Source: Profundicola sp051011115
Lineage (GTDB): Bacteria; Bacteroidota; Bacteroidia; Flavobacteriales; Weeksellaceae
Assembly (NCBI GenBank): GCA_051011115.1
Contig: JBPCUN010000137.1
Coordinates: 1-5,588, forward strand
DNA length: 5,588 nt
Direction of reading: 5' to 3'
Under the pieces are notes generated by a model. That model saw only the letters and a program-made list of their open reading frames with translations, ran no database searches and was not told the DNA's origin. Position numbers and translations under genes: made by a program. Below are positions 1 through 5,551 of this stretch, one piece after another (the stretch's first letter is position 1; every line of letters starts with the position of its first letter).

Positions 1-1
1 G

Positions 2-358
2 GGTGTCACAATAAAAAACTTCAAAGATTGGTCCGAAAGAAACGACTATAGAGTGTTCAGGGTTACGGGCGCAACACAAAAAGACAAACAAGAGGCTGCA
101 CGTATTGCTAAAGGAATGGTTTGTAAAGAATACAATATGATGCAGGCAATTAAAGCATTTTTATTCCACAAAAAGCCAACCCAAAAAAAAGAATATATTG
201 CAAAGGTAAAAGAGGCCATGGGCTTCAAAAGTCTTTTTTGTTCAACGGTTATCGTTGGTGCCTACCCAAAAATCATGTTTGATTCTGGAAGAGATCCGGT
301 TAATATACTGCCTGTAGATATCATGCGCAGCCCGCATGTTAGAGAGGTAGAAATATGA
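2..358 (+). CDS. Small phage protein of unknown function, 5' end at or beyond the window edge
   Basis: I do not recognise this protein. The reading frame is open from base 2 (GVTIKNFKDW...) to the TGA at 356-358, giving 118 visible residues. A GTG at 53 is the first start-type codon inside the window, but it has no Shine-Dalgarno sequence and would discard residues that look like ordinary coding sequence. The true start is therefore at or left of the edge. The codon split by the edge ends in G, so it could itself be ATG, which would make a 119-residue protein; this cannot be decided here. The first 70 residues or so are basic and look helical (many K, R, A and E), while the C-terminal part is more hydrophobic and may be beta. 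I see no signal peptide, membrane segment or catalytic motif. The stop overlaps the next start (ATGA), so the two are translationally coupled. Position before virion genes suggests a small structural or assembly protein, by inference only. Confidence 0.8.
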   Translation, partial: GVTIKNFKDWSERNDYRVFRVTGATQKDKQEAARIAKGMVCKEYNMMQAIKAFLFHKKPTQKKEYIAKVKEAMGFKSLFCSTVIVGAYPKIMFDSGRDPVNILPVDIMRSPHVREVEI

Positions 359-663
359 GTAGAATGGAAAAAATAGACCCCGTCATACATGGCAGAGTTA
401 ATTATATTATGATGTCTAGGAAAAAACCATTTTCACTAAACGCTGGCAAAATTAAAGAGATAAAATCCGATCTTGCTAACGACAAATTAGTTATTGACTT
501 CATCATTACCAAAAAAGAGGCAAAAGAATGTGATCGTTGGGATGGAAACAACGAAAGAGTAATGGTTCAGTTACTGGATGCTGATAACATGCCACTTCAT
601 GAAATGTGGCTTGATCTATCCACCAAGCACATTGTAAAATCATCATTAATTATTGGAGACTAA
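355..663 (+). CDS. Small phage protein of unknown function (102 aa)
   Basis: I do not recognise the family. The ATG at 355 overlaps the upstream TGA and is preceded by GAGG (344-347) at 7 bases, so this start is well supported; a second in-frame ATG at 364 is a weaker alternative. The product is acidic/basic mixed and soluble, with no membrane segment. From about residue 45 alternating hydrophobic stretches (LVIDFIIT, RVMVQLLD, HEMWLDL, SSLIIGD) suggest a small beta-rich domain. The sequence between them is rich in K, D and E. Its TAA is followed one base later by the next gene's ATG, and its last codons contain that gene's Shine-Dalgarno sequence. Compact co-translation with the virion genes suggests a small tail or baseplate component, but nothing in the sequence proves it. 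Confidence 0.82.
   Translation: MSRMEKIDPVIHGRVNYIMMSRKKPFSLNAGKIKEIKSDLANDKLVIDFIITKKEAKECDRWDGNNERVMVQLLDADNMPLHEMWLDLSTKHIVKSSLIIGD
655..658 (+). promoter_or_regulatory. Shine-Dalgarno site deciding the start at 665
   Basis: GGAG lies 6 bases before the ATG at 665. The frame also opens at a TTG at 653, which would overlap this very site and lacks a Shine-Dalgarno sequence of its own, so ATG 665 is preferred. Confidence 0.8.
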
Positions 664-664
664 A

Positions 665-1555
665 ATGCAAATCATAAAAACAAACGAAGGGCTTGGTCCT
701 GTAGGAGTCTGCCTTGCAAGGCAGATCTACAAAGTAAATGGCAAAGAAATCTCCGAAGAAGAAGCGTCTAAAGTTCTAAACAAAAAGCTTGTTAGTATCA
801 GGCAGGGTAATCTGATTGTAAATACCGGAAGGGAGATACTAGCAAGAATGCTTGGGGGGACCTATGAAGTATTTGGTCAAGAAACCCCATACATAGATAG
901 GATAGCTATCGGTAACGGTGAAAAAACAGGCAATTTGCCTAATTTATCAGATACTTCGCTTGTATCAGTACTAAGAAATCTCGATGGTGTTCCCGTAGGT
1001 GTATATGGCCTTAACGATCTTACACATGCATCTCCAGATCTCATTTATCCAGATAAAGTAAATGTTTTCCCTAATACTGTTACAGGATGGGGCTCAACTA
1101 CAGGTACTATAACCATTGATGCATCTAACAGAACGATACTTACGGACCCAGGTGTTGATTTCGTAAATCTTGGCATTGAGAGGGGGCAGCAGGTGACAAT
1201 CAATACCAGTAGCTCAAACCCCTTAGTTCTTGGAATTAGGAGTGTTTTAAGCACGACTGAGCTAGTTCTTCATAATCCAGGAGGATATGTATCGGGTGGT
1301 CAAATTTCATACAGAGTTGATAGTCCAGGCACCCAGCTTCTTGTATCAAAACTCATAAACGGTAATGATTTTCCGGTGAGTGAATTTGGCAATACCACCG
1401 TCATTAAGGAGGCTGGATTGATTATGTCTAACGGCGTTCTTTTTAATCGGGTTGTATTCGCGCCAACTGATGAGGATGCTGGAGTCTTGTTACAATCAGA
1501 TGAGGTTAACGGCGTGGAAATTAGTGTTCAATTTGAGTGGCTGATAACTTTCTGA
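665..1555 (+). CDS. Virion structural protein, tail/baseplate appendage-like, with inserted beta domain (296 aa)
   Basis: This is probably a virion protein of the tail tip or baseplate. After about 45 mixed residues comes a segment beginning G48-N-L-I-V-N-T-G-R (to R56) with a following helix (E57-G64), then I77-D-R-I-A-I-G-N-G (to G85) and D96-T-S-L. From memory this order (new-strand, GR helix, 'IAIGNG', 'D-T-L') recurs in phage tail and fibre-associated proteins. The same fold seems to resume near the C-terminus with E-A-G-L-I (about 251-255), L-F-N-R-V-V-F and a final alternating strand ending FEWLITF. Between them, roughly residues 132-218, lies a Gly/Thr/Ser-rich beta stretch containing V164-D-F-V-N-L-G-I-E-R-G and T197-T-E-L-V-L, which looks like an inserted small beta-barrel. 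There is no signal peptide, membrane segment or enzyme motif. The TGA overlaps the Shine-Dalgarno sequence of the long fibre gene that follows, consistent with coordinated production of two appendage parts. The exact role is inference. Confidence 0.75.
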   Translation: MQIIKTNEGLGPVGVCLARQIYKVNGKEISEEEASKVLNKKLVSIRQGNLIVNTGREILARMLGGTYEVFGQETPYIDRIAIGNGEKTGNLPNLSDTSLVSVLRNLDGVPVGVYGLNDLTHASPDLIYPDKVNVFPNTVTGWGSTTGTITIDASNRTILTDPGVDFVNLGIERGQQVTINTSSSNPLVLGIRSVLSTTELVLHNPGGYVSGGQISYRVDSPGTQLLVSKLINGNDFPVSEFGNTTVIKEAGLIMSNGVLFNRVVFAPTDEDAGVLLQSDEVNGVEISVQFEWLITF

Positions 1556-1557
1556 GG
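1554..1557 (+). promoter_or_regulatory. Shine-Dalgarno site of the fibre gene, overlapping the upstream stop
   Basis: GAGG shares two bases with the TGA stop at 1553-1555 and sits 6 bases before the ATG at 1564. This arrangement favours a ribosome finishing the upstream gene moving straight on to the fibre gene. Confidence 0.75.
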
Positions 1558-1563
1558 TAAACA

Positions 1564-4500
1564 ATGGCTTATATTTTCTCCAATGCATCTTCCCCTTTGA
1601 TATTTTCCAGGGAAAATGAAATATTTAGGAACGCAATTAATAACTCTGGAAGTGTCGTGCCAAGTGGCGTCATTAGTGACACACACGTTTATCGAGGGAC
1701 TAGCGGCCTGAAGTTTTCGGTGAATTCTGGTTATTACTTCATTAATGGCGTGTTAATTCACGAGGATGTAGTTCAGGAGGATGTATTCGATTTTGCTGGA
1801 GAGGTGGCTGGATCGGATGGAATTCATTTTCTAATTTATGTTAAATATAATCCAGACGAGGATGAAGAACCTCAATATCTATATGAAGCTGGAACTAGAA
1901 CTACACCAGTTGAGATACCAATTGAAGATGCACCTTACAGCATCAAGCTAGCCGACATATGGATGGAAAATGGGGCCATTGACAATACAACTTCAGTTAT
2001 CAACAATGTTGCCAATATTCAAAATCTTGAGGAGTTATCAAAGAATTTAAACACCCAGACATTTATAAGTATATCCTCAGCAAGGGGTATTAAGGGAATA
2101 TCTCCGGGTGGTGGAGAGCCTAGTCTTGGTGCTAGTGAATACGCATTTGTGTTTGGTGGTGCACGAATACTGTTTATATCTCAATTTAAATCACCAAGTG
2201 AATCGGGAACTAGACTCCCTGTAGGGGCTTATAGAATTGTTGGTGAGGAAAGTGATGGTCCTTATGATTTTGATACCCATGAATTAACAAGATATACCCC
2301 AGGTAGTCGCTATATTGTTTTCTTTGTTACAGTCCCCGATGATTGGAATGGCTCAACACAGAATCTTGTGCTTCAGGCGTTCGGTGCTGAAGATAATGAT
2401 GCTGACGATTCACCATCTTCATTCACACTCGGAAAGATACTTGGCAATAGCGCAACCCCGGACGTAAAGGCAAATATTAAGAATATACGAATTGTGGCAG
2501 TCATAGATACTGAAAGTGATTTTGTGATGATGCCAAATAACGGTGTGTTGAAGATAAACGAAGACTATCTTGTAAATGGACATAATTCGAGTTATCTCAA
2601 TACACTTACATCAACATCCTACCTATCCACCGCTACGGTTGAAAACGGAACATTAGACCTTGATGACATAATGGATAATCTCCAGAAACTGCGAGATGCA
2701 ACCCTTGATACTGCATATGATGGAATGGCGGCATCGGCGTCTGATGGTGACGGAAGGATTATTCAGGTAACACATGGCGCTGTCCGACTGGACAGACTTT
2801 TCCTGGAAGCTGGTGCCACACCCGCTGATGATTGGATGTCTACGTTGAACTTGAATATGTCTACAAACCCGCAATTTGCCCAACTTGAAAATGGGCTTGT
2901 GGTGACAACACCTGATAATGATGGTCGCCAAAATGGCTTTATCTTCTGCAAGCATGCAACTGTTAACGGTGTATCACAAGACAATATTACATGTGATTTA
3001 AGTTACTCTGGTGGTCAAGTTAGAGTAGGTAGTCTTGGGTTTTTGGTTGTAGATTGGAGAAGCAAGTGGCGTGATACAGACTATATGTATCGACACTTCA
3101 TAAAATTCAATGATCCAGGATTAGGGCCAGCATCAGATCAAGTCTATATGTTGATACCCAATGTAGGCGGAAACTATTTCTATCTTCAGGCTCTAGATGG
3201 CACAACGGATTTGATGAGTCCCGTTATTCACTTCCTTAACATGCCCGATGTGGGTGTTAATTGCACGATATGGGAGAAGGCTATTGAGGTGTCTGCTGAC
3301 AGAACAACGATACCCCACCTTCGCACCACCAATAGCGCAATCATTGACGGCGGAGAGGTACGTATTGGATCAAACTCAGTTGATTCAGAAGGGATGAACG
3401 TATCAAAGTCGGAAATCGTTATCGATGGTGGTCTTATTAAACGAGATATATCATCATATTATGAGCCACCCCATTCATATATGTATGTTGATGGGCCGGA
3501 AGAAAACGACTCAATAATTCTGAGAGATGTTGGCAATGATTCATGGGATCAATTAGGTTCGACATATGACAACTACTATACCAATGTGTCTCAAATTGTA
3601 TCAACGGGCAGATATATATATGTCGTACATAGTTCAGATGGTGGCGGAACCTATCAGGTATCTGTGTTTGATGGCTTAAAACCAACCAGTACACAAGTCA
3701 TCAATACAAGAGATACTCTAAGCTCAAATGTAAAAATTGGAGTGTATCGAGGTTTCGTTGTTATTGGATATATTACTGGAGATGATAAATATCGCTATGA
3801 TCTATGGGATGAAGAAATGACCTCTATTGTGACATTTTTCATTGGCGAAAACTCAATTCTAGGATCTAAGCCTGGAATAGGGTTTACAAACAACTATGCT
3901 GTTGTCATTAACGGAGATTTTATTGAGTGGAGAAACCTTAATAACTTTGGAACCGTGGCTTTTAGCTATGATCACGGAGATGCTGTGTATGATCTATTTG
4001 ATAACTACGGGAACATCGTGGTTGTTGGAGAGCTTAGATCAAGCACCGTTGGTAAGGCTTTGATCGGCACTACAACCGTCGGACTAAAAAATGGCGTAGC
4101 ACAATGGTCACATGATGCATATACGCCAGCCGATGATGACCTTAGGAAATTCTGTGCAGACGGAGAAAGGATTTTCGAGCTTTATTCAACTGGATTGGGC
4201 CAAATAAACCTAAGAACAGGGCCATATTGGGGTGGAAACCAGCCTTATGGTGTAAGTTTTGACACCTGGCTTGCGGGATCATGGGTTAATGCATCTATTA
4301 CTGTTGATGACAGGTATTTGTATATACATAACAATGGAATTGTGAGTGTATTAGAGAAAAATACAATGGGTAAGATATTTGAATATGAACTCAATGTAAG
4401 CCCAGATGAGCCCAAGTGTGTTATGCACTCTAACTCTTTTAGATTCTATTATTCGGTTGGTTATAGTAATACCAGCTGCGACATAGAAATGATAACAATT

Positions 4501-4587
4501 CCTTGTCAAACTGGCAGGAGATACTCATACCTATTCTTTACGGATAATAAACAATTTCAAAATCTTACATGGGTTCCAGAGCGATGA
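1564..4587 (+). CDS. Large modular tail fibre / receptor-binding protein with predicted C-terminal beta-propeller (1007 aa)
   Basis: Very likely the tail fibre that contacts the host surface. Residues 1-140 form a beta-rich domain with S55-G-Y-Y-F-I-N-G, resembling N-terminal attachment domains of baseplate-linked fibres, followed by a likely helix (S144-N163). Residues 165-320 are beta-rich, then V337-N-G-H-N-S-S-Y (to Y344), close to the NGH motif common in tail fibres. D365-R377 is a helix leading into T380-L-D-T-A-Y-D-G and G397-R-I-I-Q-V-T-H-G-A-V (to V407), a module I recall from many phage fibre proteins. Residues 415-575 are a further beta-rich domain. I592-G602 and I618-R627 share an I-D-G-G unit like beta-helix rungs. 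Residues 638-979 contain about eight repeats. I see no signal peptide, hydrolase motif or cleavable chaperone domain, so whether it degrades polysaccharide is unknown. Its size is in the usual range for fibres. The next gene starts inside its stop codon. Confidence 0.85.
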   Translation: MAYIFSNASSPLIFSRENEIFRNAINNSGSVVPSGVISDTHVYRGTSGLKFSVNSGYYFINGVLIHEDVVQEDVFDFAGEVAGSDGIHFLIYVKYNPDEDEEPQYLYEAGTRTTPVEIPIEDAPYSIKLADIWMENGAIDNTTSVINNVANIQNLEELSKNLNTQTFISISSARGIKGISPGGGEPSLGASEYAFVFGGARILFISQFKSPSESGTRLPVGAYRIVGEESDGPYDFDTHELTRYTPGSRYIVFFVTVPDDWNGSTQNLVLQAFGAEDNDADDSPSSFTLGKILGNSATPDVKANIKNIRIVAVIDTESDFVMMPNNGVLKINEDYLVNGHNSSYLNTLTSTSYLSTATVENGTLDLDDIMDNLQKLRDATLDTAYDGMAASASDGDGRIIQVTHGAVRLDRLFLEAGATPADDWMSTLNLNMSTNPQFAQLENGLVVTTPDNDGRQNGFIFCKHATVNGVSQDNITCDLSYSGGQVRVGSLGFLVVDWRSKWRDTDYMYRHFIKFNDPGLGPASDQVYMLIPNVGGNYFYLQALDGTTDLMSPVIHFLNMPDVGVNCTIWEKAIEVSADRTTIPHLRTTNSAIIDGGEVRIGSNSVDSEGMNVSKSEIVIDGGLIKRDISSYYEPPHSYMYVDGPEENDSIILRDVGNDSWDQLGSTYDNYYTNVSQIVSTGRYIYVVHSSDGGGTYQVSVFDGLKPTSTQVINTRDTLSSNVKIGVYRGFVVIGYITGDDKYRYDLWDEEMTSIVTFFIGENSILGSKPGIGFTNNYAVVINGDFIEWRNLNNFGTVAFSYDHGDAVYDLFDNYGNIVVVGELRSSTVGKALIGTTTVGLKNGVAQWSHDAYTPADDDLRKFCADGERIFELYSTGLGQINLRTGPYWGGNQPYGVSFDTWLAGSWVNASITVDDRYLYIHNNGIVSVLEKNTMGKIFEYELNVSPDEPKCVMHSNSFRFYYSVGYSNTSCDIEMITIPCQTGRRYSYLFFTDNKQFQNLTWVPER
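3475..4500 (+). repeat. About eight degenerate ~46-residue repeats in the fibre C-terminus (predicted beta-propeller)
   Basis: Protein-level repeats in fibre residues 638-979. Each has an aromatic or hydrophobic run after a turn, a loop, and a second strand: YMYVDG (639), YIYVVH (684), FVVIGY (731), YAVVING (778), IVVVGE (818), IFELYS (870), YLYIHN (918), FRFYYS (959). The second strands include SVFD (700-703), YDLWD (745-749), IEWRN (787-791) and VSVLEK (927-932). Spacings are 45, 47, 47, 40, 52, 48 and 41. This periodicity, with WD40-like endings in the second and third repeats, fits blades of a seven- or eight-bladed beta-propeller. The repeats are too diverged to show as DNA repeats. The fold is inference; the periodic pattern is visible directly. 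Confidence 0.65.
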
Positions 4588-4964
4588 TTAGAAAAGCACC
4601 AAAAATATTTGACCTGGAGAATTCTTTTCCTGAGCTAACATGTAGACCTGGCGAGGACTTTAAGTGTAAATTGGACTTTAAAGCGAATATGACCGGATCT
4701 ACCATTGATGTTATTTATAAGGAATTTCAATGGCCGTATATGTCGTCCAGTTATGGACAACTGATGTCCAATGAGCTTGATCAAAGCAATATCACACTGA
4801 CAGATAATGATGGTATTGTGAATAGTGTGCTCAATGTGACATTTCCAGCGGCGTTGACGGGGGAGATTGGCCCCAGGAAACTAGACCTTCAAATACGGGT
4901 TACAATGGATGGAGAGACGTGGGTTGCGGCTGACCGCACACTCACAATACATCAAGGTGATTGA
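4584..4964 (+). CDS. Small beta-sandwich-like virion accessory protein downstream of the fibre (126 aa)
   Basis: The frame also opens at an ATG at 4569, but the ATG at 4584 overlaps the fibre stop as ATGA, the same coupling used elsewhere here, and has a weak AGAG at 4578-4581. I therefore choose 4584. The product has the rhythm of a small beta-sandwich: R21-P-G-E-D-F-K-C-K-L-D-F, then M36-T-G, I-T-L-T-D-N-D-G in the middle, L-D-L-Q-I-R-V-T (100-107), D109-G, and a final strand R118-T-L-T-I-H. From memory this order (R-x-G-D-x-F, L-T-G, a central 'D-G-x-V', 'Y/L-D-L-x-V', closing strand) is typical of small phage proteins beside fibre and baseplate genes, including BppU N-terminal-like domains. 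No membrane segment or signal peptide is present. Coupling to the fibre suggests a fibre or baseplate partner, or possibly an assembly factor. Family membership is not proven. Confidence 0.75.
   Translation: MIRKAPKIFDLENSFPELTCRPGEDFKCKLDFKANMTGSTIDVIYKEFQWPYMSSSYGQLMSNELDQSNITLTDNDGIVNSVLNVTFPAALTGEIGPRKLDLQIRVTMDGETWVAADRTLTIHQGD
4954..4957 (+). promoter_or_regulatory. Shine-Dalgarno site deciding the holin-like start at 4966
   Basis: AAGG lies 8 bases before the ATG at 4966. The frame extends upstream to an ATG at 4909, but that start lies well inside the previous gene and has no good Shine-Dalgarno sequence. It would also add 19 polar residues before the first membrane segment. Confidence 0.75.
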
Positions 4965-4965
4965 T

Positions 4966-5253
4966 ATGGAAGAAGGCGTTTTATTGGCATTTGGGGTTTT
5001 ATCTGTGGCACTTAATGTGATCATGGAGAGCGTTAAGAAGATTAAGGTTATTGGTCAAAATAAGTGGTTTAAGTATTTTGCACCCATCATACCTCTTGTA
5101 ATTGGTGGTATCTCGGGACCGCTAATTGTTGAGGAATTTATACCTAATTTTTCTGTTTACACTTACGTATTAGGTGGTATTATTGCTGGTGCAGTATCTA
5201 CCACAGTCTATGAGATTTTTGTGAAAATGCTCATACGTAAATCAGAGGAATAA
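4966..5253 (+). CDS. Putative class I holin (95 aa, three membrane segments)
   Basis: A small integral membrane protein with three hydrophobic segments, about residues 4-20, 37-55 and 64-86. The charge pattern is E2-E3 at the N-terminus, K24-K25-K27-K33-K36 after segment 1, E56-E57 after segment 2, and K87-R91-K92 after segment 3. By the positive-inside rule this gives N-out/C-in with three spans, which is the topology of class I holins. Holins of this kind accumulate in the inner membrane and form lesions at a set time, letting endolysin reach the wall. The length fits the holin range (about 60-150 residues). Gly-rich segments 2 and 3 (G47-G-I-S-G, G70-G-I-I-A-G) would allow helix packing. 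No dual start motif is evident: there is a single M1 with a clear Shine-Dalgarno sequence. It begins one base after the upstream stop and sits before another membrane protein, as in lysis cassettes. It could instead be an unrelated small phage membrane protein, since holin families are too diverse to assign by eye. Confidence 0.7.
   Translation: MEEGVLLAFGVLSVALNVIMESVKKIKVIGQNKWFKYFAPIIPLVIGGISGPLIVEEFIPNFSVYTYVLGGIIAGAVSTTVYEIFVKMLIRKSEE
5244..5249 (+). promoter_or_regulatory. Strong Shine-Dalgarno site before the spanin-like gene
   Basis: AGAGGA, with its core GAGG at 5245-5248, lies 6 bases before the ATG at 5255 and inside the last codons of the holin-like gene. It is the strongest ribosome binding site in the window. 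Confidence 0.7.
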
Positions 5254-5254
5254 A

Positions 5255-5551
5255 ATGAATGAAATTCTAATCACTATCGCAACGGTTGTTCTGGGGCTTT
5301 TGGGTATCTTTTTTCTTAGGGGCAACACCAAAAAGCAGATTCAATCCATGGATGATATTCAGGATCTAACCGAGGCAAGCAAGGAAAGCTCACGCCTTGA
5401 CACTCATGTTGAAATGAGCAAGAATGAATTTGAAGAGAAGCAAGAGGTGATCAATGCAGAAGCTCAATCAAATTCTAGTTCTAAGCCTGACGTTAAGCTT
5501 GTTACTGCCGAGTTGGAGCGGCTACGCTCAAAATACGAAACCATCCACTAA
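5255..5551 (+). CDS. Single-span membrane protein with helical charged domain; inner-membrane spanin candidate (98 aa)
   Basis: One hydrophobic segment at residues 4-21, followed by about 75 polar, highly charged residues that look helical. The first helix-like part runs about 28-70 (rich in E, D, K, Q and S). A flexible S72-N-S-S-S-K-P linker follows, then a second helix at about 79-96 (VTAELERLRSKY). An N-terminal anchor plus coiled-coil-like domain right after a holin-like gene is how inner-membrane spanins (Rz type) look. Those proteins bridge the periplasm and pair with an outer-membrane lipoprotein (Rz1 type) to fuse membranes in the last step of Gram-negative lysis. Ninety-eight residues is short but within the range for such proteins. 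Against this, R22, K26 and K27 directly follow the span while the N-terminus has only E3, which by the positive-inside rule would put the helical domain in the cytoplasm. Its stop codon overlaps the next start (TAATG). The spanin role is a hypothesis; it could be another small phage membrane protein. Confidence 0.72.
   Translation: MNEILITIATVVLGLLGIFFLRGNTKKQIQSMDDIQDLTEASKESSRLDTHVEMSKNEFEEKQEVINAEAQSNSSSKPDVKLVTAELERLRSKYETIH

Noticed and set aside
41..58. Partial resemblance to a T7-type promoter (ACGACTATAGAG)
   Set aside because: Three bases of the conserved core (CAC) are absent, the site is inside a coding frame, and no other copy is visible in the window.
46..228. 60-residue reverse-strand open frame
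   Set aside because: It lies opposite the first gene, has no Shine-Dalgarno sequence, and all supported genes run the other way with tight coupling.
1045..1254. 69-residue reverse-strand open frame
   Set aside because: A shadow of the 296-residue virion protein; composition is not protein-like and no ribosome binding site is evident.
1602..1617. Perfect inverted repeat ATTTTCC-AG-GGAAAAT near the fibre gene start
   Set aside because: The two-base loop is too tight for the full stem, no U-run follows for a terminator, and it lies in coding sequence; most likely chance in AT-rich DNA.
2065..2074. TATAAGTA, similar to a T4-type late promoter TATAAATA
   Set aside because: One mismatch in an AT-rich coding region in the middle of the fibre gene, with no gene start after it.
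2653..2984. Two overlapping reverse-strand open frames (100 and 73 residues)
   Set aside because: They are antisense to the fibre, overlap each other in different frames, and are rich in cysteine, isoleucine and histidine runs typical of shadow frames.
3437..3694. 85-residue reverse-strand open frame
   Set aside because: Antisense to the propeller-like region; its histidine-, tyrosine- and methionine-rich sequence comes from the codons of the fibre on the other strand.
4909..4965. Upstream extension of the holin-like gene from an ATG at 4909
   Set aside because: It would overlap the previous gene by 56 bases without a good ribosome binding site. The ATG at 4966 has AAGG at 8 bases and places the first membrane segment at the N-terminus.
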